A stretch of 64,000 nt of DNA from JABDMH01 sp965223165 (GCA_965223165.1 CBDCVQ010000019.1:682001-746000); one strand, 5' to 3'; shown: positions 18,301 to 26,793, numbered from the stretch's first letter. Notes: generated from the letters alone by a model not told the origin. A program made the numbers and translations.

Positions 18301-18627
18301 AACGACCTCCGCCAGGTAGGCAGAACTTAAACTCACATTGATAACACTCCGTTGTCCTACCGCCTCCGTCTGGTTTTGCATACCCGTGTATGAAAATACC
18401 AGCACGGACTCATCGGTTAGTCCAGATAGCTCAAACGTGCCATCAAGGTCACTCACTGTACCAGTGGCTGTACCCTGGACCAAGACATTGGCGCCGATAA
18501 GTGGGACACCGCTGTCGTCTGTAATTGTACCTGTCACCGTACGCTGGGCAAATCCCACGACGGTCAGGCAGGCAAAAAATACCAGAATCGAAATTCTGAT
18601 TGTCTTCTGAAGCCCAATTAATACCAT
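15337..18627 (-). CDS. SusC/RagA-family TonB-linked outer-membrane transporter
   Basis: 1096 residues. After a signal peptide (to about residue 28, VVGFAQ) comes a carboxypeptidase-regulatory-like domain (TGTITDDSGVPLIGANVLVQ), then the plug domain (AEVVVTALGIEREERSLGYA, ISGRVPGVTINQ, VIIRGATSL, PLFVVDGVPM, DDIEDITILKGPSAAALYG, GVILITTKSG) and a 22-stranded barrel to the final aromatic residue (KLNLNF). It imports oligosaccharides with the SusD partner that follows, driven by TonB. It is the first gene of the large minus-strand locus. Confidence 0.95.
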   Translation of the reverse strand: MVLIGLQKTIRISILVFFACLTVVGFAQRTVTGTITDDSGVPLIGANVLVQGTATGTVSDLDGTFELSGLTDESVLVFSYTGMQNQTEAVGQRSVINVSLSSAYLAEVVVTALGIEREERSLGYAVGNVDGEDLVKVSQENVLSSISGRVPGVTINQTSGPGSSMSVIIRGATSLTTDNQPLFVVDGVPMSNSLNNIVEQGNGNQVDYGNAISDISPDDIEDITILKGPSAAALYGTRAGNGVILITTKSGSRNKKLGVSLSTSNVFERPTRLLNFHYKYANGERNHTFDEGSAYWGGPELDVGNRAHQWNDAPGEESELRSYPDNMKEFLQTGITSTNNLAISGGSDKGSYRVSFSNMAHRGMIPNSDLHRNSLGTALNFDISKNLTFGANINVAKQNSKDRPSTGDRRGNALQSVYESSYVDVRQLKDYWVPNFEEVQQSGPDNGDNPYFVAYGINNGFVRDRLFGNLSLTYDVTDKLSVTLRHAMDRFNESRETKIPWSYSRMSRGGYFVQDLVYQETNSDILATYKTDAGDFNLVFSAGGNIMKRHANSASTGVNPGNRHNGLVIPGLYTLSNIPSNNIRATQTFSEKSIQSVYALASIGFQNMLYLDLTARNDWSSTLPTNNNSYFYPSASLSWLVNYAFDMPEEVSLFKVRAGWAQVGNDTDPYQLEPTLTRGSYNAVNTISVPAGLLNADLKPELSTSIELGIDLNLWRDRLRFSATYYTVDNENQIFGVNLPRSSGFSSRVINAGLLRSTGWEFALGATPIKSGNGLVWDFNLNLSQNTTTIEELVDGLESLTLWGDNGGGAITKVGDEVGDLYSRGYKKVDDPNSPYYNWPVLAGGGWQRLSDLDDLIKVGNFNPDMLVGLQTSLSYKRFNLAASLDWRIGGEFMSFTYRYGESDWRSSRQLNNLIPGGLLSTDELAAMLKSNPEKYIIPQTGNFPRVGGHTAETGGFPYEGGNDGAFIPGVYVGDDGEYVEHLGGPGTIFGPITDTYPWSFNQQITFDASFIKLRELSLGYQLPKFKGVSDAYISVYTRNLILWTKADIGIDPERAYQANNRTQGDIRAVQFKQGLERQNVMPWTFPLGVKLNLNF

Positions 18628-19094
18628 GGTTTATTTGTTAATAATTTTGAAATTTGGCGTGATCACGAGGAGCTCTCGATTGGGACCACGTATAGCAATA
18701 GATAGTTTCTGCTCAAAAGTAAGTCATCTAGTGCCGCCTGAGCTTCCAGGATTTTGCTCACTTACTATGGTTTATTCACCTCGCTCCTGACGGAGCACAA
18801 CCCACGCCAAGAAAGATCAAAATACCATGTGACTAAAATGCACCAAGCCACCCGAAAATCGCAGTCACCTGTGTCTCCCAAGAAATAGATTACTCCACTA
18901 TACATATCTGACAATCATCTACTTATCGCTTGACTTTTACAAGGCACTTACGCGATCACTAGGCGCGGCAAACACAAACATAGCATGGGAACACACAAAT
19001 GCTAAGTGGACAAAATATGGTAATAATTTGCCCATAAACCATTTGTTCATCCACGATTAAAAATTGGACTTTACTGTCAAAATAATGTCAACAG
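18628..19094. promoter_or_regulatory. divergent promoter region between SusC and the 725-residue protein
   Basis: 467 bases without a gene between divergent starts. On the minus strand TACTTTTG at 18721-18714 matches the Bacteroidota -7 consensus TAnnTTTG, about 87 bases before the SusC start; I see no convincing -33 partner. A small hairpin (GCTCC-TGAC-GGAGC) lies at 18783-18796. Nothing else stands out. Confidence 0.35.
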
Positions 19095-21272
19095 ATGGAT
19101 GCCAATTCGGTCATCTCAGCAGAAGAAGTTGTAGGAAAATTTCGAACAAGTTGGAAGTTCCTTTTGGGCCACCTTCTTCTTTTACCTGTCTCCTTGTACG
19201 CGCAAGGAGATTACTTGCAGTCATTTTCGCAACACGTGGCTACACATCACCCAAGAGGCGTTCAATTGCCTCCCGATACGGTCCTCGGCCTACGCCTATC
19301 TGACCAAGGTCCCATTGTCCTACATGAAGACCGGCAAACCGTCTGGGTTGAGGGCAAATGGGTCACTCAATCCCTCACCGAGCCAAAGGTAGCTCCCGCA
19401 AGCCAGGCGATGTGTACTAACCCGATCCTGTCCAGGTCTCCTTTTAAAGGAGGCGAGGCCGTGGGACGGTCGGATGGTCTTTACCTTCGATTTGGCCCAA
19501 ACGGTTCCTGGCATCGCGCTTTGCCGGCGGATGATCGACACAGCTGGGCTCTCCAGGATGTGCGCGTACTGACACAAGACAAGGACGGGCGACTCTGGTT
19601 TGGCGCCAAGCAAGGCATCGGATGCTGGGATGGCCAGCAATGGTCCCTGCTCTCAGGCAGCGAGGGCCTACCCTTCAATGACTTTACCTGCGTCGCGGCC
19701 GGACCCTCCGGGGAGGTATGGTTTGGTACCACTCGGGGTGCAATAATGGTCAAAGACGGCCGAGTCCAGTACCGCCATAGCCGACGCTGGTTGCTGGACG
19801 ATCACGTGATTGACATCGCGATTGACCCTGCCGGCACGGCCTGGATCGCCACCTCCCAAGGTATTAGTGAGATCTCCGGATTGGATCTGGATCTCGAGCA
19901 GAAGGCCGTGCACTTCATCCAACAGGTAGAAGACAGGCACAACCGCATGGGCTTTGTATGCCAGAGTCGATTGACTGAGCGATTTGATGTATCCTCTTCC
20001 CAATTGGCTATCTCAGACAACGACGGACTTTATACAGCTATGTACGGTGCCGCCCAGGCCTTCCGATATGCCACCACCGGTGACCTGGAAGCTCGCGCAT
20101 TGGCTGTCCGCAGTTTTAAGGCCTGCAAATGGCTCGTCGATATCACGCATGAACCCGGATTTCCAGCCCGGGTGATTATCCCGATCGATTGGCCCGAAGA
20201 TGTCAACAAGATCTACAGCAGAGCATACAACAAGAGGCACCAACAGTCCGACCCCTTTTGGAAGGATATCTACCCCCGCTTTCCCAAGAGTAAGGATGGC
20301 AAGTTTCGGTGGAAGTGCGACACGAGCTCGGATGAACTGGCCGGTCACTATTTCTTCTACGGTATCTTTTACGACCTCATCGCAGAGACGGAGGAGGAAA
20401 AGCAATGGGTGCGAGAGGTGGTAGCCGATATCACCGATCACCTCGTGCGGCATGACTTCATGCTCAACGACCACGATGGTAAACCCACCCGGTGGGGCAA
20501 CTTTGGCCCAAAGTTCTTTCAAACGATCTGGGGATGGGAGCAACGAGGACTTAACTCCATGATGATGCTGTCGTTTCTCAATGTGGCCAAGCATGTGACG
20601 GGAGATCCGAAGTACGACGAGACGGCGGCCTACCTGAGGGAGAAACACCGATACCACATCAATGCCCTGGAGAGCAAGATGTATTTCCCGCCCGACAATG
20701 TCGTGCCCTGGGACAACAATCTTTGCCTCATGAGTATGTACGGGCTGATCAAATACGAGCAGGACCCAGCCTTGCTCCTGATGTATCGAATGGCGCTCGA
20801 AAATGCTTGGCTGCACATCAGCAAGCAGCAGAATGCCTTTTGGGATGGTCTCTACGGGGCCTTGGTACAGGTGTTTGGAAAGCGCATCGAAGAAGGCTTC
20901 TTTGAGGCCGAGGACATTTTCTCGGAGCACCCACTATTGGCTGGGCAAATGGTGGAGCGCTATGGGCACAGCAGCCTGTCCACCCGGCATATTTTGCAGA
21001 CCCTTCGGCGCATACCGTTGGATCTCATCGGTTATCCGATCGACAATACCCACCGACTGGACATCACCTTGGACCCCACCCCCGGGCAAGATCCCGACAT
21101 GGGCTGGGGTCACGACGGCTATGCTCTGCCCATCGATGAGCGGGGCCACGTACGCCTGGACCGCGATGGCTTTGCCCTGAAGGCTTCCGAGGGAGGTGGG
21201 TATTCGGAACACGAAGGCACTTTTTATCTCTTACCCTATTATCTGGCTTTACATCACAACTTGTTGCCATGA
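19095..21272 (+). CDS. secreted propeller plus alpha-barrel protein, function unknown (paralogue of 11295-13439)
   Basis: 725 residues. A hydrophobic export signal lies at about residues 20-37 (WKFLLGHLLLLPVSLYAQG) after an unusually long polar N-terminus. Residues 140-270 carry three two-component-regulator-propeller-like repeats (DKDGRLWFGAKQGIGCWDG, PSGEVWFGTTRGAIMVKDG, PAGTAWIATSQGISEI). The C-terminal half is helical with CDTSSDELAGHYFFYGIFYD, AETEEEK, GKPTRWGNFGPKFF and DNNLCLMSMYGLIKYE, matching the other paralogue block by block. The alpha/alpha-barrel architecture suggests a glycosidase or lyase, but no catalytic motif can be named. It overlaps the next gene by four bases (ATGA). Confidence 0.6.
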   Translation: MDANSVISAEEVVGKFRTSWKFLLGHLLLLPVSLYAQGDYLQSFSQHVATHHPRGVQLPPDTVLGLRLSDQGPIVLHEDRQTVWVEGKWVTQSLTEPKVAPASQAMCTNPILSRSPFKGGEAVGRSDGLYLRFGPNGSWHRALPADDRHSWALQDVRVLTQDKDGRLWFGAKQGIGCWDGQQWSLLSGSEGLPFNDFTCVAAGPSGEVWFGTTRGAIMVKDGRVQYRHSRRWLLDDHVIDIAIDPAGTAWIATSQGISEISGLDLDLEQKAVHFIQQVEDRHNRMGFVCQSRLTERFDVSSSQLAISDNDGLYTAMYGAAQAFRYATTGDLEARALAVRSFKACKWLVDITHEPGFPARVIIPIDWPEDVNKIYSRAYNKRHQQSDPFWKDIYPRFPKSKDGKFRWKCDTSSDELAGHYFFYGIFYDLIAETEEEKQWVREVVADITDHLVRHDFMLNDHDGKPTRWGNFGPKFFQTIWGWEQRGLNSMMMLSFLNVAKHVTGDPKYDETAAYLREKHRYHINALESKMYFPPDNVVPWDNNLCLMSMYGLIKYEQDPALLLMYRMALENAWLHISKQQNAFWDGLYGALVQVFGKRIEEGFFEAEDIFSEHPLLAGQMVERYGHSSLSTRHILQTLRRIPLDLIGYPIDNTHRLDITLDPTPGQDPDMGWGHDGYALPIDERGHVRLDRDGFALKASEGGGYSEHEGTFYLLPYYLALHHNLLP

Positions 21273-21898
21273 ACCTACGAACTATATGCTACCTATCGGG
21301 GCTTCATTGCCTCCTGCTTGTCACAGTGCTCTTCGTAGCCTGCCAAGGTCCACGACCTAGCACTTCCGGCGGTGGATGGATTCCGCTGATCGCCAAAGAA
21401 GGCCTCGAGGGCTGGACTGCACGGGGTGATGCGACCTGGGAAAACCGCCGTGGGGTCCTGGTCGGCACCCATGCCCGTGGCCATCTCTATGCGGATCCAC
21501 CATTGAGCGATGCCGAGATCAAAGGAAGTTTTCGCATCACTGACCAGGGTGGGGGAAGCAATGGCGGTCTTTACTTTCGAGCCCACGCCCCGAGTGACAA
21601 TCCGGATGGCTTTCCCCGGGGTTATGAAGCGCAGATCTGCCACCACCAGGAGGCCTTCACGGGCTGGCTATGGAAACCCGGCACGCCAACTGGCAAAGCG
21701 ACTGCCATGATCACCAAGGACGGCGAATGGTTTGAGATGCGCATACGTGCCAATGGTCCGGCCATCCAAATCTGGGTCAATGAGCAGCTGGTCATGACCC
21801 ACGAAGATCATGACTATCAGCAAGGGCAAATCGCCCTACAGGTGCACAATGGGGGCATGACCCTCGAGGTGAAAAACCTAATGTATCGGGAATTATAG
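21269..21898 (+). CDS. DUF1080 (3-keto-glycoside hydrolase/lyase-like) lipoprotein
   Basis: 209 residues. A lipoprotein signal ends in VLFVACQ (cysteine about 26). The single jelly-roll domain has the DUF1080 signatures: GLEGWTARGDATWE, LYADPPLSDAEIKGSFRI, GGSNGGLYFRA, GYEAQICHH and the ending HNGGMTLEVKNLMYREL. Family members are annotated as 3-keto-disaccharide hydrolases and some cleave sugars oxidised at C3 by Gfo/Idh/MocA enzymes. Its coupling to the propeller/alpha-barrel gene suggests that the two proteins act on the same glycan at the cell envelope. Confidence 0.85.
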   Translation: MNLRTICYLSGLHCLLLVTVLFVACQGPRPSTSGGGWIPLIAKEGLEGWTARGDATWENRRGVLVGTHARGHLYADPPLSDAEIKGSFRITDQGGGSNGGLYFRAHAPSDNPDGFPRGYEAQICHHQEAFTGWLWKPGTPTGKATAMITKDGEWFEMRIRANGPAIQIWVNEQLVMTHEDHDYQQGQIALQVHNGGMTLEVKNLMYREL

Positions 21899-21926
21899 GA
21901 TCTCGGAGCTACATTCCCTCCGCAGC

Positions 21927-22823
21927 CTAGCTATCGCTCGCTGGCCAATACTCCTTGATCTTGCGCCGGACAAATTGGACGCTGCGGGCTAGCTGATCAA
22001 AGCCGTCCACCCCGTCTTCAATGCTGATCCAGCCATCAAAGCCGACTCGCTGCAGCTCCCCAAAGATGGCATCATAGTCGTTAAGACCCTGGCCGATCTC
22101 TCCGTGGCTCAGTCGCTTGACGTATCCTTCGGACCCATCCTCCTCTCGACGCAGGTCTTCCAGCGTCCCTTCCAGGAGGTAGCGATCACTGGCATGCATG
22201 GTGACGACCCGGTGGCTCACCCGCCGCAACAATTCCAGCGGATCGTCTCCCGCCAAAAAGGCATTGCTGGGATCGTAGTTGACGCCAAAATGCGGGTCTT
22301 CTACGCGTTCGACCAATTGGAGAAATACATCCATCTTTTGGGCAAACTCGGGATAGAGCCAAAAGTCATCCTTATAGTGATTTTCCAGGATCAAGGTCAC
22401 GCCTCTTTCTGCGGCATAGGGCAGGCAGGCTTTGATACATTGCGCGGCCAGCTCCACCCCTTGCGCTACGGTCAACTCCGGTCTTCGCTGGCCGGATAGT
22501 ACCCTGCAATAGCTCCCCCCCAGGGCATGAATCATATCGATCCACTGACGTTGTTTGTCCACTTCGATCTCTCGGAAGGCGCTATCCGGATGGGTAAAAT
22601 CCGGGGAACAGCAAAGCATTGGTATTTGCTTGCCTTGGTCCTCGACCATTTTCCGAAAAACAGGCCACTGATCGCGGTCTGCCATCTCGAGAAAGCCAGC
22701 GTACCATTCGAGGCCATCGATATCCAGCTGTGACGCCAGCTCAATCCACTCGGCAATCGTCATGGTCCCGTCCTTGCAGAGGGCCTGCATATAGGCTTTA
22801 GGAAAGACCGCTAATCTTGGCAT
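21927..22823 (-). CDS. sugar phosphate isomerase/epimerase-like TIM barrel
   Basis: 298 residues of the xylose-isomerase-like TIM-barrel family. Likely metal ligands are visible in order: the glutamate of LILENHYKDD (about 148), the aspartate of GVNYDPSNAF (about 180), the histidine of VVTMHASDRY (about 203) and the glutamate of GWISIEDGVDG (about 270). Such enzymes isomerise or epimerise sugars, keto sugars or their phosphates with a divalent metal. It is last in a three-gene operon after an OMPDC-family protein and a zinc alcohol dehydrogenase; in the ascorbate/ketogulonate pathway a similar enzyme (UlaE) epimerises the product of the decarboxylase. The exact substrate is unknown. Confidence 0.82.
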   Translation of the reverse strand: MPRLAVFPKAYMQALCKDGTMTIAEWIELASQLDIDGLEWYAGFLEMADRDQWPVFRKMVEDQGKQIPMLCCSPDFTHPDSAFREIEVDKQRQWIDMIHALGGSYCRVLSGQRRPELTVAQGVELAAQCIKACLPYAAERGVTLILENHYKDDFWLYPEFAQKMDVFLQLVERVEDPHFGVNYDPSNAFLAGDDPLELLRRVSHRVVTMHASDRYLLEGTLEDLRREEDGSEGYVKRLSHGEIGQGLNDYDAIFGELQRVGFDGWISIEDGVDGFDQLARSVQFVRRKIKEYWPASDS

Positions 22824-22849
22824 CTCATTATCTATTTTGAGGGATGGAA

Positions 22850-23878
22850 TTATGCGGGGCTCAGCACACTTTTGACGATCGTGCCATCGTGCATTTGTTC
22901 AAAGGCCTGCTGCCACTGGTCGATGGGCCACACGCCACCGATGATGGGTTGTACATCCAAGCGGCCCGTGCTCAACAAGCCGATCACTTTCTCCCAGATG
23001 ACCCAGTGGTGGCTGAAGCTACCTTGGAGCGTGACATTCTTCTGAATCAAAGGATCGATCGAGAAATCGAGGGGTGCTTTGCCCCATCCGACCTTGCTAA
23101 TTTGCCCGTTGGGTCGCACAATATCCAGCGCGACCTGGAGGGTGCTGCTCACCCCGGCGGCGTCGATCACGCAGTCGGCTCCCAGACCATCTCGCTCGAA
23201 GGCCCACGATCGGGCGTCCCCCACGATCGGTGTGCACCCATACGAGGCGGCCACCTCCAGCCGAGACCGGTCTTTGTCCAGACCTAGCATGGCCACTTCG
23301 GCTCCACAAAGCTGAGCCATCGCGGCAGACAAAATGCCTATCGTACCGGGACCAATGACGACCACCCGGTCACCCGGCTTAATTCGTACATTCTCCGCCA
23401 CAGCATTGTAGGCGACGCAGCAGGGCTCGGTCAGGCAAGCATGCTCGAAGGAGAGCTCATCCGGTAGCCTGTGCAAGCATCGAGCGGGGACGCGCACATA
23501 GTGCGTCATCGCTCCATTGACTCCATAGCCAAAGCCCTTGCGAGATGGATCCAGATTGTACAATCCCTGCCGGGAGAGCGCGTTGCTTTGATCGATGACG
23601 GCAGCCGTCTCGCTCACCACCCGATCACCTTCCTGCCAGGAAGTCACGTCGCGTCCCAATGCGGCAATCGTGCCCGCAAACTCGTGGCCCAAGATCACCG
23701 GATAATTTACCGGCCAGCTATGATCGGCTGTCCATTGATGCAGGTCACTGCCACAAACGCCTACATTGGCCACCCGCAACAATACATCATTGGGTCCAAT
23801 GGTCGGTGGCTCCAGCTCCCGAATCTCGACAGCATACTTCTCTGAAGCGTAATTGACCACACCGGGCATTTTCATCAT
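22850..23878 (-). CDS. zinc-dependent medium-chain alcohol/polyol dehydrogenase
   Basis: 342 residues of the MDR superfamily. The catalytic zinc site is visible as GVCGSDLHQW (cysteine about 42) and GHEFAGTI (histidine and glutamate about 66); DRVVVIGPGTIGIL around residue 170 is the NAD(P)-binding Rossmann loop, followed by GLDKDRSRLEVA, whose aspartate favours NAD. The four structural-zinc cysteines normally near residue 95-110 are absent (the stretch reads AVIDQSNALSRQGLYN), so it should bind only the catalytic zinc. It resembles sorbitol/idonate/threonine dehydrogenases and probably oxidises a sugar alcohol or aldonate for the two neighbouring enzymes. Confidence 0.85.
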   Translation of the reverse strand: MMKMPGVVNYASEKYAVEIRELEPPTIGPNDVLLRVANVGVCGSDLHQWTADHSWPVNYPVILGHEFAGTIAALGRDVTSWQEGDRVVSETAAVIDQSNALSRQGLYNLDPSRKGFGYGVNGAMTHYVRVPARCLHRLPDELSFEHACLTEPCCVAYNAVAENVRIKPGDRVVVIGPGTIGILSAAMAQLCGAEVAMLGLDKDRSRLEVAASYGCTPIVGDARSWAFERDGLGADCVIDAAGVSSTLQVALDIVRPNGQISKVGWGKAPLDFSIDPLIQKNVTLQGSFSHHWVIWEKVIGLLSTGRLDVQPIIGGVWPIDQWQQAFEQMHDGTIVKSVLSPA

Positions 23879-23922
23879 CGCTCTATTTTTTATTCTGACT
23901 AATCAAACGTGCTGCAGCCAGG

Positions 23923-24624
23923 CTATGCAGAAGCCACATCACCGTACGCGTGAATCTTCTCACAGATGAGCCGCAAGGACGCTTCAAGGTTGCCATCTGC
24001 GGTCTTAAACGCGTCTGCATCGATAGTCAATGGGGCACCAAGTACTACCAGTGGAGCCCCATATGCCGGACACTCGATCGCTTGCTCCAGGGTAAGCCCC
24101 CCGACCGCTTGTACGGGAATGTCGACCGCCTGCACCACTTCGGCCAATTGGTCCAAGGGGCTGGGCATCCGGAGTCCGCCGGCAGCAATGCCTCGTCTTT
24201 CGTCATACCCGATGTGATGGATGATATAGTCACAGCCCAGATCTTCCAGCTTACGAGCCCCTTCTACCATGTCTTCACATCCGAGATTGTCTCCCATCAC
24301 GGAGACGCCAAAGTCCTTGCCCGCTTGTACTACGCACTTGATCGTCTCGGGATGCGCACGGGCCATGACCACGACGTGCGTGGCCCCGGCCTTAGCCATC
24401 ATCTCCGCCTCAAGATAACCACCGTCCATCGTCTTCAGATCAGCCACCAGTGGTACCTTAGGAAATGCCTGACGCAACTGCCTCACTCCGTGCAAGCCCT
24501 CGGCCAAAATAAGGGGGGTGCCTGCCTCCAGCCAGTCCACGCCGGCCCGCATGGCCATCGAGGCGGTTTCGAGTGCCTCGGAAATATTAGTCAAGTCCAG
24601 TGAAATCTGTACGATCGGCTGCAT
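23923..24624 (-). CDS. OMPDC-superfamily 3-hexulose-6-phosphate synthase / 3-keto-L-gulonate-6-P decarboxylase-like
   Basis: 233 residues. VQISLDLTN at the start, GVDWLEAGTPLILAEG, and the diagnostic VADLKTMDGGYLEA (the D-x-K-x-x-D catalytic motif, residues 61-66) place it in the orotidine-5-phosphate decarboxylase suprafamily, in the branch shared by hexulose-phosphate synthase and ketogulonate-phosphate decarboxylase. PVQAVGGLTLEQA near residue 170 is the phosphate-binding end of the barrel. No 6-phospho-3-hexuloisomerase gene is nearby, which argues against formaldehyde fixation; the adjacent epimerase-like gene fits a UlaD-type decarboxylation of a keto-sugar-acid phosphate better. First gene of a three-gene operon, divergent from an AraC regulator. 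Confidence 0.8.
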   Translation of the reverse strand: MQPIVQISLDLTNISEALETASMAMRAGVDWLEAGTPLILAEGLHGVRQLRQAFPKVPLVADLKTMDGGYLEAEMMAKAGATHVVVMARAHPETIKCVVQAGKDFGVSVMGDNLGCEDMVEGARKLEDLGCDYIIHHIGYDERRGIAAGGLRMPSPLDQLAEVVQAVDIPVQAVGGLTLEQAIECPAYGAPLVVLGAPLTIDADAFKTADGNLEASLRLICEKIHAYGDVASA

Positions 24625-24688
24625 GTTTACTGCATTTTAAGTCACAGAAAGGCCCGAAGATTAGCAAAATCGAGTGATCCACCCCTCC

Positions 24689-24702
24689 ACTTCTTCAGAA
24701 GT
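24689..24702. promoter_or_regulatory. perfect palindrome in the divergent AraC / decarboxylase spacer
   Basis: ACTTCTTCAGAAGT is ACTTCT and its exact reverse complement around a TC centre. It lies in the 199-base spacer between the decarboxylase-like operon (start 24624) and the AraC regulator (start 24824), 65 bases upstream of the former. It could be an operator or the stem of a transcript structure; a 14-base palindrome can also arise by chance. Confidence 0.25.
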
Positions 24703-24823
24703 TCACGCTTTGGTTAACTTACCATAAAGAAATGATGTAATCCTTGACTTATTTAGTCATATTTTGTAACATGGATATAGTTTTTTCACCTATTCTGTTT
24801 AACCATCAAAGGGATCGTGTAAT

Positions 24824-25726
24824 ATGGAATTAATCTTTGAACAGATCCAAGTACCTCACAAACATTCTTTTATCACACGCAGCATGGACTTGGCTCCCCA
24901 CTCCACCAAGATCCACTCGCACAAGAATTACGAGCTCAATCTGATCACCTCCGGATCGGGCAAACGCTTGGTTGGAAACAATATCGCACCTTTCAAGGAG
25001 GGAGATCTGGTGCTTATGGGGCCTCACCTACCCCATTGCTGGGACATTCTCGACTGTGCTGAGGATAAGAGTCCGTCGTGCATCGTTATTCACTTCTACG
25101 AAAACATCATCAGCTCGGATTTCTTCAACATACCCGAGCTCAACTGCATCGAGAATCTGCTGAAAGAGAGCGCTCGCGGCATTGCCTTCAGTGGTCAAGG
25201 CGTGGAAGAAGTATCGGAAAAAATGGCTCTCCTCTCTCAGCTTCGCGGCCTTGAGAGTTACATCGTCCTACTGCAGGTGTTCAAGATCCTGCTGGATATC
25301 AAGGATCGCGAATTTCTGTCCGTGACTCCTTATTCCGAATCCTTCAAGAAGGATTTTGACCGGATAAATGTGGTCTATCAGTACGTACTGCAAAACATCA
25401 AAAAAGGCGTGCGACAGGAGGAGGCCGCTTCTTTGCTACACATGGCGTCGGGGTCCTTCTGCCGTTATTTTCGCAAGAAGACCAATACCACCTTTATGCA
25501 GTATGTCAAGAATGTGCGGATAAATCTGGCGGCAAGAATGCTCGCCGAGTCTGACATGCGCATCTCGCAAATCTGCTACGAGAGCGGATATAATAATATT
25601 GCCAACTTTAATCACCATTTTAAATCCATCCTCGGTATCACACCCACGGAATACCGAAGACGATTTGAAAAATTAGGCGAGTACGACGCGAGGGACATGG
25701 AAGTGCCTACGCCTACCACGACTTAG
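24824..25726 (+). CDS. AraC-family transcriptional regulator with cupin sensor domain
   Basis: 300 residues. The N-terminal cupin has the metal/sugar-binding pattern HSTKIHSHKNYELNLITSGSG and LVLMGPHLPHCW. The C-terminal pair of helix-turn-helix motifs runs from about residue 190: EEAASLLHMASGSFCRYFRK and the second helix with MRISQICYESGYNNIANFNH, ending FKSILGITPTEYRR. Such regulators usually activate sugar-use genes when a sugar binds the cupin. It is divergent from the three-gene catabolic operon and next to the YdjC gene, so both are likely targets. Confidence 0.9.
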   Translation: MELIFEQIQVPHKHSFITRSMDLAPHSTKIHSHKNYELNLITSGSGKRLVGNNIAPFKEGDLVLMGPHLPHCWDILDCAEDKSPSCIVIHFYENIISSDFFNIPELNCIENLLKESARGIAFSGQGVEEVSEKMALLSQLRGLESYIVLLQVFKILLDIKDREFLSVTPYSESFKKDFDRINVVYQYVLQNIKKGVRQEEAASLLHMASGSFCRYFRKKTNTTFMQYVKNVRINLAARMLAESDMRISQICYESGYNNIANFNHHFKSILGITPTEYRRRFEKLGEYDARDMEVPTPTTT

Positions 25727-25735
25727 GCCCAGGGT

Positions 25736-26743
25736 TTACATCCGCTCCCGAAATCTCCGCATGATTTCCTGCCAATTGGTAAAGATCACACCTTCGCAAC
25801 GCAGGAACTGAATAATATCAGGATCGGAAAACATCCGGGCCTCCCATACCCGCTGCTGCCAGGAATTTGTAATGGATTTAAGATCCTCCGTATGCTCCGA
25901 AGGATGGAAAATAATTTCCGTCAAGCCCGGTAGCCACGTCTGTACCAGCGTGCGAAAATTGTCGCATTTCTCTTCGTAGGTCGAGCCCGGTCCCACCGAA
26001 TAAAAATAATCCAGCTTGGGCAACTTGTAGTCATTGATGGTTTGAATCATCTCCGGAGTGGCCGGGTACCCCTGGGCCTTCAGCCGTCGCAACACCATGG
26101 GGTTTCGCACATCAATGACCATCGCAGGTATCTCGTATTCCTCGGCGACCTTGGTGTAGGCTGCGGTAAATGCTGCCGTGCCGTACAACGTGCCCATGTG
26201 CGTGTCAATGTGATCCGGTCGATGTCCCAGGGCGATCGACTTTTCGATCTGGGCTCGAATTTCCTTCTCCACTTCCTCTGCCGTAGCGTGCTGCACCACT
26301 TCGCGCACGGATCGCCACATCTTGCCATCCGGATCTAGCAGCCCCGGCACTTCTTCGGGTGGCGAGACCGTACCCCACCGATGAGTCTTCCATTCGCTAG
26401 TCAGAGTCAGATGCAGTCCCACGTCCTCTTCCGGATGGGCAATGGCCCACTTGATAAACTGCTCAAAATTTGGACAGGGGGGCATGGCCGCGGCAGATTG
26501 AATCTGGTCCGTAGCCAGATAATGGACGGCAGACAAATTGGCCTCCTCGCACATTCCGATATCGTCTGCGTGCAGGATGAGTACAATTTTATCTTTGGGA
26601 AATCCGAGTTTCTCCGCCCAACTGTGATAGCGCTCTTGCTGTTCCGTCTCCTGTGCCAGCACGCGACCGGACAGGCTCACGCAAACGATGAGCATCATCC
26701 CTGCCAGCCAGCCTCCTATTTTAGATGCGTTAAACTTTTGCAT
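25736..26743 (-). CDS. secreted ChbG/YdjC-type carbohydrate deacetylase-like protein
   Basis: 335 residues with a signal peptide to about residue 30 (MMLIVCVSLSGRVLAQ). The YdjC metal and catalytic residues are in place: VLILHADDIGMCEEAN (two aspartates, about 58-59), DVGLHLTLTSEW (histidine), RPDHIDTHMGTLYG (histidines about 178-182) and TEIIFHPSEH near the C-terminus. ChbG removes acetyl groups from acetylated chito-oligosaccharides. With a GH2 enzyme of the glucosaminidase type in the same locus, a de-N-acetylation step before glucosaminidase attack is a reasonable model. The N-terminal signal places it in the periplasm, unlike cytoplasmic ChbG. Confidence 0.82.
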   Translation of the reverse strand: MQKFNASKIGGWLAGMMLIVCVSLSGRVLAQETEQQERYHSWAEKLGFPKDKIVLILHADDIGMCEEANLSAVHYLATDQIQSAAAMPPCPNFEQFIKWAIAHPEEDVGLHLTLTSEWKTHRWGTVSPPEEVPGLLDPDGKMWRSVREVVQHATAEEVEKEIRAQIEKSIALGHRPDHIDTHMGTLYGTAAFTAAYTKVAEEYEIPAMVIDVRNPMVLRRLKAQGYPATPEMIQTINDYKLPKLDYFYSVGPGSTYEEKCDNFRTLVQTWLPGLTEIIFHPSEHTEDLKSITNSWQQRVWEARMFSDPDIIQFLRCEGVIFTNWQEIMRRFRERM

Positions 26744-26793
26744 AAATTTTCACCTTATTTATTTTCTGTTTCAAATTTTGACGTTATCCCCTC

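Noticed and set aside
18783..18796. Transcription terminator in the SusC upstream region
   Set aside because: The 5-bp stem is too short, has no T run and lies between divergent genes.
20013..20930. 305-residue open frame antisense to the 725-residue protein
   Set aside because: It lies wholly inside a gene with signal peptide and paralogue; the predicted protein has no domain and reflects codon bias of the sense strand.
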